From positions 146,982 through 210,981 of the forward strand of contig QHRU01000036.1 of NCBI GenBank assembly GCA_003220225.1: a stretch of DNA of 64,000 nucleotides. Reading direction: 5' to 3'. Below the pieces are notes generated by a model that was not told the origin of the DNA, did no database searches, and saw nothing but the letters and a program-made list of their open reading frames with translations. This document shows positions 1-8,394 of the stretch, piece after piece. The first letter of the stretch is position 1. Each line of letters begins with the position of its first letter. The translations under genes and the position numbers were made by a program. The DNA is from Candidatus Rokuibacteriota bacterium (GTDB lineage Bacteria; Methylomirabilota; Methylomirabilia; Rokubacteriales; CSP1-6).

Positions 1-173
1 GAGGGGAAGATCGCGATGACCATCTGCGCGCCGGTGGCGCGCTCGCGCTCGGCCAGCTTGCTCTCGAGCCGCTGGCGGTCGGCGGCGGACAGGACGCCGG
101 CCTGGTCGTTGACGCGCGCGGTGGGCGCCGGGGGAAGGGTGAGGGCGAGGGCGAGGACGACGCCGAGGAGCAG
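1..173 (-). CDS. TPM-domain (YgcG-like) secreted protein, 3' part outside window
   Basis: Only the N-terminal ~57 residues are present. They show a hydrophobic signal-like stretch (LLLGVVLALALTLPPAP) followed by VNDQAGVLSAADRQRLE and GAQMVIAIF, which match the start of TPM_phosphatase domains (Psb32/YgcG family). TPM genes commonly sit directly after lemA, as here, and the pair is thought to act at the envelope. The frame has a stop just upstream and contains no ATG, GTG or TTG before the signal sequence. The only candidate start is a CTG at 173-171, two bases after the lemA stop. A non-standard start, a base error or a small indel are all possible. Confidence 0.7.
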   Translation of the reverse strand, partial: MLLGVVLALALTLPPAPTARVNDQAGVLSAADRQRLESKLAERERATGAQMVIAIFP

Positions 174-174
174 C

Positions 175-771
175 CTAGAACTTCACTTTGGGCGCCGTCT
201 CGGCGCCGGGCGCCGCCTCGAAGAACGGCTTGGGCCGGTAACCGCGCATCGAGGCCACGAGACTTCCCGGGATGAACTGCACGCGGCCGTTGTACTGCTT
301 GACGGCCTCGTTGAAGTTTCGCCGCGCGACGGCGATCCGGTTCTCCGTCCCCTCGAGCTCGGTCATCAGACCCTGGAAGACCCGGTCGGATTTCAGCTCC
401 GGGTAGCGCTCGACAGTGACGAGCAGCCGGCTGAGCGCGCCGGACAGCTGGCCCTGCGCGGCCGCGAACTTTTGCATCGCCTGGGGATCGTTGAGCGCTT
501 CGGGCGTCAGCTTGAGGCTGCCGGCGGCGTTGGCGCGGGCCTGCGTGACCTCGGTCAGCACCGTGCGCTCCTGCTTGGCGAAGCCCCGCACGGTCTCTTC
601 GACGTTCGGGATGAGGTCGAGGCGGCGCTGGTACTGGGTCTGCACCTGCGCCCAGCTCGCGTTCACGTTCTGATCGAGCCGGACGAGGTCGTTGGCGACC
701 GAGACGTACCATGCGACGAGGGCGATGACGAGGACGGCCACCACCGCGAGGACGACCAGGACCGCACGCAT
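175..771 (-). CDS. lemA: LemA family protein
   Basis: 198 aa, the usual LemA length. One N-terminal membrane helix (residues about 3-24) is followed by a helical domain with the LemA hallmarks LDLIPNVEETVRGFA near residue 55, ERYPELKSD and FN.AVKQYN. The C-terminal tail (RPKPFFEA) is the typical end of the family. The ATG at 771 places the membrane helix at the N terminus. It is followed at once by a TPM-domain gene, the standard lemA-TPM pairing. The molecular function of LemA is not established; an envelope role is inferred. Confidence 0.9.
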   Translation of the reverse strand: MRAVLVVLAVVAVLVIALVAWYVSVANDLVRLDQNVNASWAQVQTQYQRRLDLIPNVEETVRGFAKQERTVLTEVTQARANAAGSLKLTPEALNDPQAMQKFAAAQGQLSGALSRLLVTVERYPELKSDRVFQGLMTELEGTENRIAVARRNFNEAVKQYNGRVQFIPGSLVASMRGYRPKPFFEAAPGAETAPKVKF

Positions 772-795
772 CCTGGCCGGATTATACTCGACGCC

Positions 796-1614
796 GTGTC
801 CGAGACCCTGCCCGTCTATCGGGTGACCGCGAAGAACACGTCGACCGGCGAGAACAAGATCCACGACGACGCCACCGCGCGGCGCCACGGCTTCCGCGGC
901 GCCCTCGTCCCCGGCGTGACCGTGTACGCCTACATGACGCAGCCGCTGGCCATCGCGTTCGGCCCGGCCTGGCTGAGGCGCGGCACCGCCAGCGTCCGCT
1001 TCGTGAAGCCCGTCCTCGACGGCGAGGAGGTCGTCGTGAGCGGTGTCGTCACCGCGCGCGACGCGACGGGCGTGACGGCCACGCTGACCGCGTCCACCGC
1101 GGCCACGCCCGAGTGCGCGACGCTGACGGCGACCATTCCGGCGGGCCTCCCGACGCCGGTGAACCTGGCCGGCTACCGCGAGGCGCTGCTGCCCGAGCCG
1201 CGGCCCGAGGCGACGCGCGCTCACTGGGCCTCGCTCGCCACGCTCGGCACGCCGCGCGCGCACTACGACGTCGCCGCCGCCGAGGCGTACGTCGCCAAGG
1301 TGAGCGAGCCGCTGCCGCTCTACCGCGGCGCCGGCGGCTGGGTGCACCCCGGCTTCCTGCTCGAGCAGGGCAACCGCGCGGTGGATCGCAACGTGACGAT
1401 GGGCCCGTGGATCCACGCCGGCACCACCGTGCGCCACCTCGGCGGCGCGCGCGTCGGCGAGCGGCTGACCACGCGCGGCAAGGTGCGCTCGCTCTTCGAG
1501 AAGAAGAGCCGCGAGTTCGTGGAGCTGGACCTCGTGATCACCGCCGGCGAGCCCGCGCGGCTCGTCGCCCACCTCCTGCACACCGCGATCTATCGTCTGC
1601 CGCCGCCCGAGTGA
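796..1614 (+). CDS. MaoC-like double hot-dog protein
   Basis: 272 aa, GTG start 24 bp from the divergent lemA start. The N-terminal half has a hot-dog signature (ARRHGFRGALVPGVTVYAYM). The C-terminal half has a second one (HPGFLLEQGNRAV, then MGPWIHAGTTVRHL). This two-module layout is seen in MaoC-like acyl dehydratases, but the classical Asp/His hydratase-2 motif is not clear, so a thioester hydratase or binding role is only inferred. It heads a plus-strand run of acyl-CoA genes (two acyl-CoA dehydrogenases, CaiB, enoyl-CoA hydratase), which supports a role in CoA-thioester metabolism. Confidence 0.7.
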   Translation: MSETLPVYRVTAKNTSTGENKIHDDATARRHGFRGALVPGVTVYAYMTQPLAIAFGPAWLRRGTASVRFVKPVLDGEEVVVSGVVTARDATGVTATLTASTAATPECATLTATIPAGLPTPVNLAGYREALLPEPRPEATRAHWASLATLGTPRAHYDVAAAEAYVAKVSEPLPLYRGAGGWVHPGFLLEQGNRAVDRNVTMGPWIHAGTTVRHLGGARVGERLTTRGKVRSLFEKKSREFVELDLVITAGEPARLVAHLLHTAIYRLPPPE

Positions 1615-1668
1615 TTGCCTCGCCGGAAGGCGCGTGCTAGAAACGTCCATTCCGACTGGAGGCCCGTG

Positions 1669-2883
1669 ATGGATCTGAATCTCTCGCCCGAGGATCGCGC
1701 GTTCCGCGACCAGGCCCGCGCGTGGTTTCAGCGCAATGTGCCGCGCGCCGAGCTCAAGACGCTCGAGGAGCGCCGGGCCTGGCACCGCACGATGTACGAC
1801 GCCGGCTACGTCGGCATGGGTTGGCCCACGGAGTACGGCGGCCGCGGCGCGACGCCGATGCAGCAGGCCATCGCCGCCGACGAGATGGCGCGCGCCAACG
1901 CGCCGGCGCCGATCAACGGCCTCGGCGTCGGGTTCATCGGGCCGACCATCATCATCCACGGCACGCCCGAGCAGAAGCAGCGTTATCTGAGAAAGATCCT
2001 CACCGCCGAGGAGATGTGGTGCCAGCTGTACTCCGAGCCGAACTCGGGCTCGGACCTCGCCAGCCTGCGCACGCGCGCCGAGGACAGGGGCGATCACTTC
2101 CTCGTCAACGGTCAGAAGATCTGGACGAGCGGCGGCCACATCGCGGACTGGGGCATCCTGCTCGCGCGCAGCGATCCCGGCGTGGCCAAGCACAAGGGGA
2201 TCTCGTGCTTCCTGTTCGACATGCGCCAGCCCGGCGTGGAGGTGCGCCCGCTCAAGCAGATCACGGGCAGCTCGGAGTTCAACGAGGTCTTCATGACCAA
2301 CGCGCGCGCCGAGAAGCGCGACCTCATCGGCCGCCTCGGTCAGGGCTGGGAGATCGCGCAGACGACGCTCGGCTTCGAGCGCGGCGGCAACTCGATGGCG
2401 CGCGTGACGCGCTATGCCTCCGCCTTCGACCGTCTCGTGGACGCCGCGAAGAAGATCGAGCGCGGCGGCAAGCCGCTGCTCGAGGATCCGGTGGTGCGCG
2501 CCAAGCTGGGGAACGTCTACGCGGAGATGGAAGTACAGAGGTACGCCGCCCTCCGGGTGCTGTCCGCGCTCCAGAAGGGCGCGTCTCCCGGCGCGGCGTC
2601 GTCGATCACCAAGCTCTCCTACAGCGAGTTCGAGAAGCGCTACTACGAGCTCTGCCTCGAGATCCTCGGCCCCTACGGCCAGGTGACGGACGGCGGGCTC
2701 GAAGAGACCACGCTCGACGTCGACTCGTCGTCCGGCGTGCGCTCGAGCTGGGCGTACGCGTTCTTGTGGGCGCGCGCGGGCACGATTTATTCGGGCTCGT
2801 CGGAGATCCAGAAGAACGTCATCGGCGAGCGCGTGCTCGGTCTCCCCAAGGAGATCCGCGCCGACCGCGTGGCGAAGGCCTAG
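1669..2883 (+). CDS. acyl-CoA dehydrogenase, FadE-type (larger subunit of a probable pair)
   Basis: 404 aa flavoprotein with the N-terminal, middle (QLYSEPNSGSDLAS; QKIWTSG) and C-terminal domains of acyl-CoA dehydrogenases. A good ribosome site (GGAGG at 1658-1662) sets the ATG at 1669. The usual catalytic-Glu segment YEGT is replaced by YSGSSEIQKNVIGERVLGLP, typical of FadE members that work as one half of an alpha2beta2 enzyme. The next gene, 9 bp downstream, is a shorter acyl-CoA dehydrogenase, so the two probably form a heterotetramer, as the mycobacterial ChsE-type enzymes do. The substrate is unknown. Confidence 0.9.
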   Translation: MDLNLSPEDRAFRDQARAWFQRNVPRAELKTLEERRAWHRTMYDAGYVGMGWPTEYGGRGATPMQQAIAADEMARANAPAPINGLGVGFIGPTIIIHGTPEQKQRYLRKILTAEEMWCQLYSEPNSGSDLASLRTRAEDRGDHFLVNGQKIWTSGGHIADWGILLARSDPGVAKHKGISCFLFDMRQPGVEVRPLKQITGSSEFNEVFMTNARAEKRDLIGRLGQGWEIAQTTLGFERGGNSMARVTRYASAFDRLVDAAKKIERGGKPLLEDPVVRAKLGNVYAEMEVQRYAALRVLSALQKGASPGAASSITKLSYSEFEKRYYELCLEILGPYGQVTDGGLEETTLDVDSSSGVRSSWAYAFLWARAGTIYSGSSEIQKNVIGERVLGLPKEIRADRVAKA

Positions 2884-2892
2884 GAGGGCGCC

Positions 2893-3996
2893 GTGGACTT
2901 TTCCTTCAGCTCCGACCAGCAGCTCCTGAAGAACTCCGCGCGCGCCTTCCTCGACGAGCACGTGAAACCGGCGCAGGTGCGTCTGCTCTGGGACGACCCG
3001 CGCGGCGAGAGCGAGGCGCTGTGGAAGGAGATGGCGCAGCTCGGCTGGCTCGGCCTGGCCCTGCCCGAGGACGCCGGCGGCAGCGCCCTCGGCCTCGTGG
3101 AGACGGCCATCCTCCAGGAAGAGCTCGGGCGCGCCGCGTGCCCGTCGCCGTATCTGTCGACCGTGCTGGCGGCCATGGCCATCGACCGCTTCGGCAGCCC
3201 CGCCCAGAAGAGCCGCTGGCTGCCCGCCGTCGCCGGCGGCGGCGCGCGGGCGACGGTGGCGCTGATGGAGCGGGCGCTCGATTGGAGCCCGCAGTCGATC
3301 GAGACGCGCGCCGAGGAGCGCGGCGGAAAGGTCGCGCTGAGCGGCGTCAAGCAGTTCGTGCCGTGGGCGCACGTCGCCGACGTCATCCTGGTGCCCGCGC
3401 TCAGCGGCTCGACGCCGGCGGTGTACGTGGTGGAGGCCTCGGCGCCGGGCGTGTCGGTCACGCCGCTGACCACCCTGGACCCGGGCACGCGGGTCGCGCA
3501 GGTGACGCTCGACGGCGCGGCCGTCGCCGCCGAGGCGAAGCTGCCGGCGGACGCCCTGGCGTTCCTGCTCCAGCGCGGCGCCGTCGGCGCCGCCGCCGAG
3601 ATGCTGGGCGCCGCGCGCCGGTGCCTGGACATGGCCGTGGAGTACGCGAAGGTGCGCGAGCAGTTCGGCCAGCCGATCGGCTCCTTCCAGGCGATCCGCC
3701 ACAAGTGCGCCGAGATGCTGCTGGAGGTCGAGAACTCGCACGCGGCGACCTACTACGCGGCGTGGGCGCTCGCCAGCGGCGCCGAGGACGGCGCGCTCGC
3801 GGCCTCGGTGGCGAAGTCGTACGTCAGCGACGCCTCGCGCAAGGTCTGCGGCGACGCCATCCAGGTGCACGGCGGCATCGGCTTCACCTGGGAATACGAC
3901 CTGCACCTCTACTTCAAGCGCGCGAAGGCGCTGGAGCCGCTCTACGGCGACGCCGAGCACCACCGCGAGCTGATCGTTCGCCGCGTGGCCTCCTGA
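2893..3996 (+). CDS. acyl-CoA dehydrogenase, short FadE-type (partner subunit)
   Basis: 367 aa, GTG start just after TAGGAGGG, which holds both the previous stop codon and the ribosome site. It has an acyl-CoA dehydrogenase C-terminal domain with HGGIGFTWEYDLHLYFKRA, the signature of the shorter partner in heterotetrameric FadE pairs. The N-terminal and middle domains are recognisable but diverged (FVPWAHVADVILVPA). The tight spacing to the 404-aa acyl-CoA dehydrogenase and to CaiB argues for a single transcript. It probably forms a shared FAD/active-site enzyme with the upstream gene product; this is inferred from family behaviour. Confidence 0.88.
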   Translation: MDFSFSSDQQLLKNSARAFLDEHVKPAQVRLLWDDPRGESEALWKEMAQLGWLGLALPEDAGGSALGLVETAILQEELGRAACPSPYLSTVLAAMAIDRFGSPAQKSRWLPAVAGGGARATVALMERALDWSPQSIETRAEERGGKVALSGVKQFVPWAHVADVILVPALSGSTPAVYVVEASAPGVSVTPLTTLDPGTRVAQVTLDGAAVAAEAKLPADALAFLLQRGAVGAAAEMLGAARRCLDMAVEYAKVREQFGQPIGSFQAIRHKCAEMLLEVENSHAATYYAAWALASGAEDGALAASVAKSYVSDASRKVCGDAIQVHGGIGFTWEYDLHLYFKRAKALEPLYGDAEHHRELIVRRVAS

Positions 3997-4003
3997 GGCG
4001 CCG

Positions 4004-5152
4004 GTGGCGGATCTCCGGACTCCGCTGGAGGGCGTCCGCGTCGTCGACCTGACGAGCTACATCGCCGGCTCCTACGCGGCGACGATGCTCGCCGATCTCG
4101 GCGCCGACGTCGTGAAGGTCGAGTCGCTCGAGGGCGACTCGTTCCGCGAGCTGCCGGGCTTCTTCGCCTGGAACCGCGGCAAGCGGTCCATCGCCCTCAA
4201 CCTCAAGGCGCCCGAGGGGCGCGCCGTCGTCGAGCGGCTCGCGCGCGACGGCGACGTCGTCATGGAGAACATGCGCCCGGGCGTGGCGGACCGGCTCGGT
4301 GTCGGCGAAGCGGCGCTGCGCGCGCTGAATCCGCGCCTCATCTACTGCTCCACCACGGCCTTCGGCTCCACCGGCCCGTTCGTCGACCGCCCGGGGTTCG
4401 ATCCGGTGCTGCAGGGCATGGCCGGGATCATGGCGCTCCAGGGCTTCGGCGGCCCTCCGCAATACATCCGCGTCGCGCTGGTCGACTATTACGCGGCGGC
4501 GCTCACCGCGCAGGCGGTGCTCGCGGCGCTGTTCGTCCGCGAGCGCACCGGCGTCGGCCAGAAGGTCGAGACGTCGCTGCTGCACGCGGTGACCGCCTTG
4601 CAAGCGGGAAACTTCGTCGACTACCCGGGCAAGCAATCGGTCTTCCGCGACAACCCGACGTACCGGCTCTACCAGGCGGGCGACGGCGAGTGGCTCTTCC
4701 TCGCGTGCGGCAACCAGTCGTTCTGGGTCAAGCTCTGCCAGGCGCTGGGGCTCGAGGCGCTGGCGCACGATCCGCGCTTCGCGTCCTGGATGCTGCGCCT
4801 CGACAATCGCGAGGTGCTGCTGCCGATCCTCGAGGCTCGCTTCAGGTCGCGGCCACGCGACGCCTGGCTGGAGGAGTTGCGCACGCACGACATCCCGGCC
4901 GGCCCCGTGCACACGATCGACGAGTTCCGGCGCCATCCGCTCACGCGGCACCACGGGATGGCGCGCGAGTACGACCACCCGGAGGTCGGCCGCCTGACGC
5001 TGCCGGGCTCGCCGCTGCTCTTTTCCCGGACGCCGACGCGGGACGTCGGCCCGCCGCCCACCCTCGGGCAACATACCGACGAAATCCTGCGCGCGGCAGG
5101 CTACGACGAGGCCGAGCTCACGGACCTCCGCGCCAGAAAAGTGATCCGGTGA
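4004..5152 (+). CDS. CaiB/BaiF family CoA-transferase (class III)
   Basis: 382 aa. Class III CoA-transferases move CoA between organic acids through aspartyl-CoA intermediates. Visible marks are the N-terminal LEGVRVVDLTSYIAGSYA, ADVVKVE, FFAWNRGKRSIALNL and CSTTAFGSTGPFVDRPGFD. Asp161 in VALVDYYAAALT lies where the catalytic Asp is expected. The GTG start lies 7 bp after the acyl-CoA dehydrogenase stop. It is probably the activating step for the acid handled by the neighbouring dehydrogenases and hydratase. A 166-bp intergenic structured element follows. Confidence 0.9.
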   Translation: MADLRTPLEGVRVVDLTSYIAGSYAATMLADLGADVVKVESLEGDSFRELPGFFAWNRGKRSIALNLKAPEGRAVVERLARDGDVVMENMRPGVADRLGVGEAALRALNPRLIYCSTTAFGSTGPFVDRPGFDPVLQGMAGIMALQGFGGPPQYIRVALVDYYAAALTAQAVLAALFVRERTGVGQKVETSLLHAVTALQAGNFVDYPGKQSVFRDNPTYRLYQAGDGEWLFLACGNQSFWVKLCQALGLEALAHDPRFASWMLRLDNREVLLPILEARFRSRPRDAWLEELRTHDIPAGPVHTIDEFRRHPLTRHHGMAREYDHPEVGRLTLPGSPLLFSRTPTRDVGPPPTLGQHTDEILRAAGYDEAELTDLRARKVIR

Positions 5153-5154
5153 GC

Positions 5155-5300
5155 GCGGTGTCGGGGGTGGGCCGTGCCCTGCGAGACCCGTGTCTTCTGG
5201 GTATTGCGTCGGGCCCGGCTGGTCATCGTGGCCCCATGACAGGCGCAGCGCAGTGTCGATGTGCGTGGTCGAGCAGAGCGCGGCCCGCTCCCGACACCGC
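5155..5300 (+). repeat. structured intergenic element, copy A
   Basis: The ends 5155-5173 and 5282-5300 form a 19-bp stem that is continuous in RNA on the plus strand; two positions are G-U wobbles, which would be A-C mismatches on the other strand. The core shares blocks with copy B at 9432-9586: gcgagacccgtgt (5181-5193), tgcgtcgg, tgacaggcgca (5237-5247) and tgcgtggtcgagc (5262-5274). The outer stem sequence differs between the copies yet pairs in both. An internal hairpin (accc.../...gggt) is also kept. It fills nearly all of the gap between CaiB and enoyl-CoA hydratase. Identity unknown: structured RNA or a palindromic mobile repeat. Confidence 0.75.
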
Positions 5301-5318
5301 GACGCAAGGGATCATCCC

Positions 5319-6107
5319 ATGAGCACGAAGTACGAAGCGATCATGTACCACGTCGCCGACGCCATCGCGACGGTGACGCTGAATCGGCCCGAGGTGCACA
5401 ACGCGATGAACGACGTCATGCGGCGCGAGCTCACGCGCTGCTTCGACGGGCTCGTCGCCGACGACGACGTCAAGGTCGTCGTCGTCACCGGCGCCGGCGA
5501 GAAGGCGTTCTCGGCGGGCGCCGACATCCGCGAGTTCGTCGCGCCGCTCGTGCCCGCGCAGTTCCGCGAGCACCGCCGCCGCGTGGACTTTCGCCAGGCC
5601 ATGGACCGCTGCCCGCAGCCCATCCTGGCCGCCGTCAACGGCTTCGCCTTCGGCGGCGGTCTCGAGCTGGCGCTGGCCTGCGACATCCGCGTGGCCGCCG
5701 CCAGCGCGCAGATGGGGCTCACCGAGATCAACCTCGCCATCATCCCCGGCGGCGGCGGCACGCAGCGGCTGCCGCGACTGGTGGGACGCGGCAAGGCGCT
5801 CGAGATGATCCTGACGGGCGCTCGCATCCCGGCCGACGAGGCGCTCCGCATCGGGCTCGTCGAGCGCGTGGTGCCGGCGGGCGAAGCACTGAAGGCGACG
5901 CTCGAGCTGGCGCGCGCGATGGCGGCGAAGGCGCCGGTGGCTCTGCGCTACGCCAAGGAGGCGGTGGTGAAGGGCCTCGAGCTGCCGCTCGCCGACGGCC
6001 TGCGCCTCGAGGGCGATCTATCCACGCTGCTGCGCACCACCGAAGATCGCGTGGAAGGCGCCAAGGCGTTCCTGGAGAAGCGCGCGCCGCGCTGGACGGG
6101 GAAATAA
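5319..6107 (+). CDS. enoyl-CoA hydratase/isomerase (crotonase) family protein
   Basis: 262 aa, the normal crotonase length. The oxyanion-hole and CoA segments FSAGADIREF and AAVNGFAFGGGLELALACDI are present. Both catalytic glutamates are in place: Glu116 (GGGLELA) and Glu136 (LTEINLAIIPGGGGTQRL), so hydratase activity on 2-enoyl-CoA is likely. The ATG at 5319 follows the structured element by 18 bp. It is the hydration step after the acyl-CoA dehydrogenase pair upstream. The TAA stop is in frame with the next coding region, which begins within a few bases. Confidence 0.92.
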   Translation: MSTKYEAIMYHVADAIATVTLNRPEVHNAMNDVMRRELTRCFDGLVADDDVKVVVVTGAGEKAFSAGADIREFVAPLVPAQFREHRRRVDFRQAMDRCPQPILAAVNGFAFGGGLELALACDIRVAAASAQMGLTEINLAIIPGGGGTQRLPRLVGRGKALEMILTGARIPADEALRIGLVERVVPAGEALKATLELARAMAAKAPVALRYAKEAVVKGLELPLADGLRLEGDLSTLLRTTEDRVEGAKAFLEKRAPRWTGK

Positions 6108-6221
6108 CCTCTGCCGTTTTCGTACTACGCGCGGCTGTCGCGCGCGCAGCAGGCCGTCTACCGCAAGAGCGACGCGATCACGGAGCTCCGGCTGCCCCAG
6201 GCCGAGCGGTTCGCCGCCGCT

Positions 6222-7106
6222 GTGGACGCGGTGGAATCGGCGCTGCTCGCCGAGGACCGCGCGGCCACCCAGGCCGCCAGCGAGCGGGTGATCGGCGGTC
6301 TGATGACGGTGCTCGGCGCGCCGCCGGTCAGGGTCGAGGTGCTGGCGGCGCGGCCGCACGCGCGCTGGGGCGAGCTGCACGGGCTCTACACGGCCGAGCG
6401 CGGGCGGCGTCCGAAGATCCAGCTCTGGATGCGCACGGCCAAGCAGAAGCGCGTGGTGGCGTTCCGGACGTATCTGCGCACGCTGCTGCACGAGGTCGGC
6501 CACCACCTCGACTACACGGTGCTGCGGCTGGAGGAGTCATATCATACGGAGGGCTTCTACAAGCGCGAGTCGAGCCTCTTTCACCAGCTGGTCACCGATC
6601 TGAGGAGGAGCGCGATGCCGACCATGGAGGAGTACGCCAAGCAGCCGCGCGAGCAGCGCCTGAAGCGCCTCGAGCGCACCGCCGACGAGCTGGCGGGCGC
6701 GATCCGCGGCCAGAGCGACGCCGCGCTCGCGCGGCGGCCCGACGCCAAGAACTGGGCGCCCAAGGAAGTCGTCTGCCACCTCCGCGACACGGAGGAGCTG
6801 TTCAAGGCGCGGTTCGACACGATCCTCGCCACGGACAATCCGCCGATCGCCCCGCCCGATCCCGACCGCTGGGCGGAGGAGCGGCAGTACCTGCGCAACG
6901 ACGCGGGCGAGGCGGCGGGCGCCTTCCGCCGGCGCCGCGAGGAGACGCTCGCCTTCATGAAGAAGCTCGCCTCCGCGGACTGGGAGCGCGGCGGCACGCA
7001 TCCCGTGCGCGGCAAGGTCACCCTGGACGCGTTCCTCACGCTGATGGCGTGGCACGACGACAACCACCTCGATCAGCTCAGGCGCGCCCTCGAGGGCAAG
7101 GCGTAG
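6222..7106 (+). CDS. fusion of a metallopeptidase-like domain (HExxH) and a DinB-like domain
   Basis: 294 aa from the GTG at 6222. Coding-like sequence (LPFSYYARLSRAQQAVYRKS) continues upstream to a CTG at 6111, four bases after the crotonase stop, so the true start may be earlier. The first ~130 residues carry LLHEVGHHLDY, an HExxH zinc motif, in an otherwise unassigned domain. The rest is a DinB four-helix domain with its closing His motif (WHDDNHLDQL). Inside the gene, GGAGGAG (6603-6609) precedes ATG 6615, and a TGA lies at 6601-6603 in the +1 frame. These look like relics of two genes joined by an indel, or an internal start that makes DinB alone. Confidence 0.7.
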   Translation: MDAVESALLAEDRAATQAASERVIGGLMTVLGAPPVRVEVLAARPHARWGELHGLYTAERGRRPKIQLWMRTAKQKRVVAFRTYLRTLLHEVGHHLDYTVLRLEESYHTEGFYKRESSLFHQLVTDLRRSAMPTMEEYAKQPREQRLKRLERTADELAGAIRGQSDAALARRPDAKNWAPKEVVCHLRDTEELFKARFDTILATDNPPIAPPDPDRWAEERQYLRNDAGEAAGAFRRRREETLAFMKKLASADWERGGTHPVRGKVTLDAFLTLMAWHDDNHLDQLRRALEGKA

Positions 7107-7116
7107 CGCCGCGCCA

Positions 7117-7446
7117 TCACCGCGGGCGGCGCGCAATCGTGGGCACCGGATTGTCGGACGTCTCGAGCTGCGCTCGGATCGTGTACTCGGTGCCCGGCGT
7201 GATCCCGCGGTCCGCCCTGAAGACGAGGCGATAGTCGGCGATATCCCCCGCCCGGTGCTCGGCCTCGCTCGGCCGCACGGTCAGGATGGTGTTGCGTCCA
7301 ACACGCCGGCGATCGTGCCGCACTTGACGGCCGAACCCGTCGACGAGGTCGACCTTCCAGGGCTGGAGCGTCTCGTCGAACACGACGTGATAGACGGCCG
7401 AGGGTTTCGGCGTCCTCGGTGACCGCAACATGGTCGAGCAGTGCAT
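7117..7446 (-). CDS. hypothetical protein
   Basis: 109 aa open frame in the 350-bp gap between two better supported genes. The central and C-terminal parts (VYHVVFDETLQPWKVDLVDGFGRQV, then YRLVFRADRGITPGTEYTI) read like a beta-rich domain rather than a shadow frame, but the N terminus is poor. It may be the 3' remnant of a longer secreted protein, or a small real gene. No family recognised. Confidence 0.35.
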   Translation of the reverse strand: MHCSTMLRSPRTPKPSAVYHVVFDETLQPWKVDLVDGFGRQVRHDRRRVGRNTILTVRPSEAEHRAGDIADYRLVFRADRGITPGTEYTIRAQLETSDNPVPTIARRPR

Positions 7447-7455
7447 CCGGATCGC

Positions 7456-8388
7456 CTATGCCGCGTGTGGCGCGATCTCCTGCATGAAGCGATCAAGGAG
7501 GGGCCGGGGGTCCTTCGGAAGGAACATCGTCGGAATCCACACCATGCTGACGCCGGCGGCGGCGAGCCGGCCCAGCTTGTCGCGGATCTCGCCGACGGAG
7601 CCGACGAGCGCGGTGTCCTGGGCGAGCGCCTCGGCCATGCCGAAGCGCTTCGTGAGCGCGGTCCGCAGGCGGTCGGCCTCGGCGCGGTCGTCGCTGATCA
7701 GCAGCGCCATGTTGGCCGAGCGGGCGACGGATTTCGGGTCGCGCCCGGCGGCGCGGCAGTGAGCGTCGAGGATGGCGCCCTTGCGCGCGAGCGTCTCGGG
7801 CCCGCCCCAGACGTTCCAGTGATCGGCGTGACGCGCGGCGATCTTGAGCGTGACCTTCTCGCCGCCGCCGCCGATCATCAGCTCGGGGTACGGACGCTGC
7901 ACGGGCTTCGGCGCGAGCGGCGCGTCGCTGAGCTGGTAGTAGCGCCCCTTGAGGGTGACCTTGTCCTGCGTCCACAGCGCCTTGAGCACCTGGCAGGCCT
8001 CGTCGAGGCGCGCGAGGCGCTCGGCCACCGTGTAGAAGGGAAGGCCGTACGCCTCGTGCTCGTTCTGCTGCCACGCGGCGCCGACGCCGCAGATGAGGCG
8101 GCCGCCCGAGATGATGTCCACCTGCGCGGCCATCTTCGCGAGCACCGCGGGGTGCCGGTAGGTGTTGCCTGACACGATCGTGCCCAGACGCATCGTCGGG
8201 ACGGCGGCCGCGAGCCCCGCGAGCGTCGTCCAGCACTCCATCGTGTCGCCGACGCGGTCCGGCGTGTTCGGCATGAAGTGGTCGGTGACGCACGCGGCGG
8301 CCCAGCCGCTCGCGGCAGCGTGACGCCAGAGGCCGAGGACGGCGTCCCACGTGGTGTTGCCCATTCCGGTGAAGATCCCGAAGCGCAT
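7456..8388 (-). CDS. LLM-class (luciferase-like) F420-dependent oxidoreductase
   Basis: 310 aa TIM-barrel flavin/F420 enzyme. N-terminal MRFGIFTGMGNTTWDAV, VTDHFMP, LGTIVSGNTYRHPAVLAKMAA, SGGRLICGVGAAWQQNEHEAYGL and PELMIGGGGEK are the standard landmarks of the F420-dependent LLM subfamily. The ATG start gives an N terminus that aligns with the family. The substrate cannot be predicted. A small lipoprotein gene lies just upstream on the same strand with only 6 bp between, so they may share a transcript. Confidence 0.92.
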   Translation of the reverse strand: MRFGIFTGMGNTTWDAVLGLWRHAAASGWAAACVTDHFMPNTPDRVGDTMECWTTLAGLAAAVPTMRLGTIVSGNTYRHPAVLAKMAAQVDIISGGRLICGVGAAWQQNEHEAYGLPFYTVAERLARLDEACQVLKALWTQDKVTLKGRYYQLSDAPLAPKPVQRPYPELMIGGGGEKVTLKIAARHADHWNVWGGPETLARKGAILDAHCRAAGRDPKSVARSANMALLISDDRAEADRLRTALTKRFGMAEALAQDTALVGSVGEIRDKLGRLAAAGVSMVWIPTMFLPKDPRPLLDRFMQEIAPHAA

Positions 8389-8394
8389 GTCAGC

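Noticed and set aside
175..3963. Very long minus-strand open frame (1262 codons) opposite the acyl-CoA dehydrogenase genes
   Set aside because: Only its last 198 codons (LemA) have protein-like composition. The rest is Arg/Ala/His-rich sequence antisense to well-supported plus-strand genes, a known effect of high GC.
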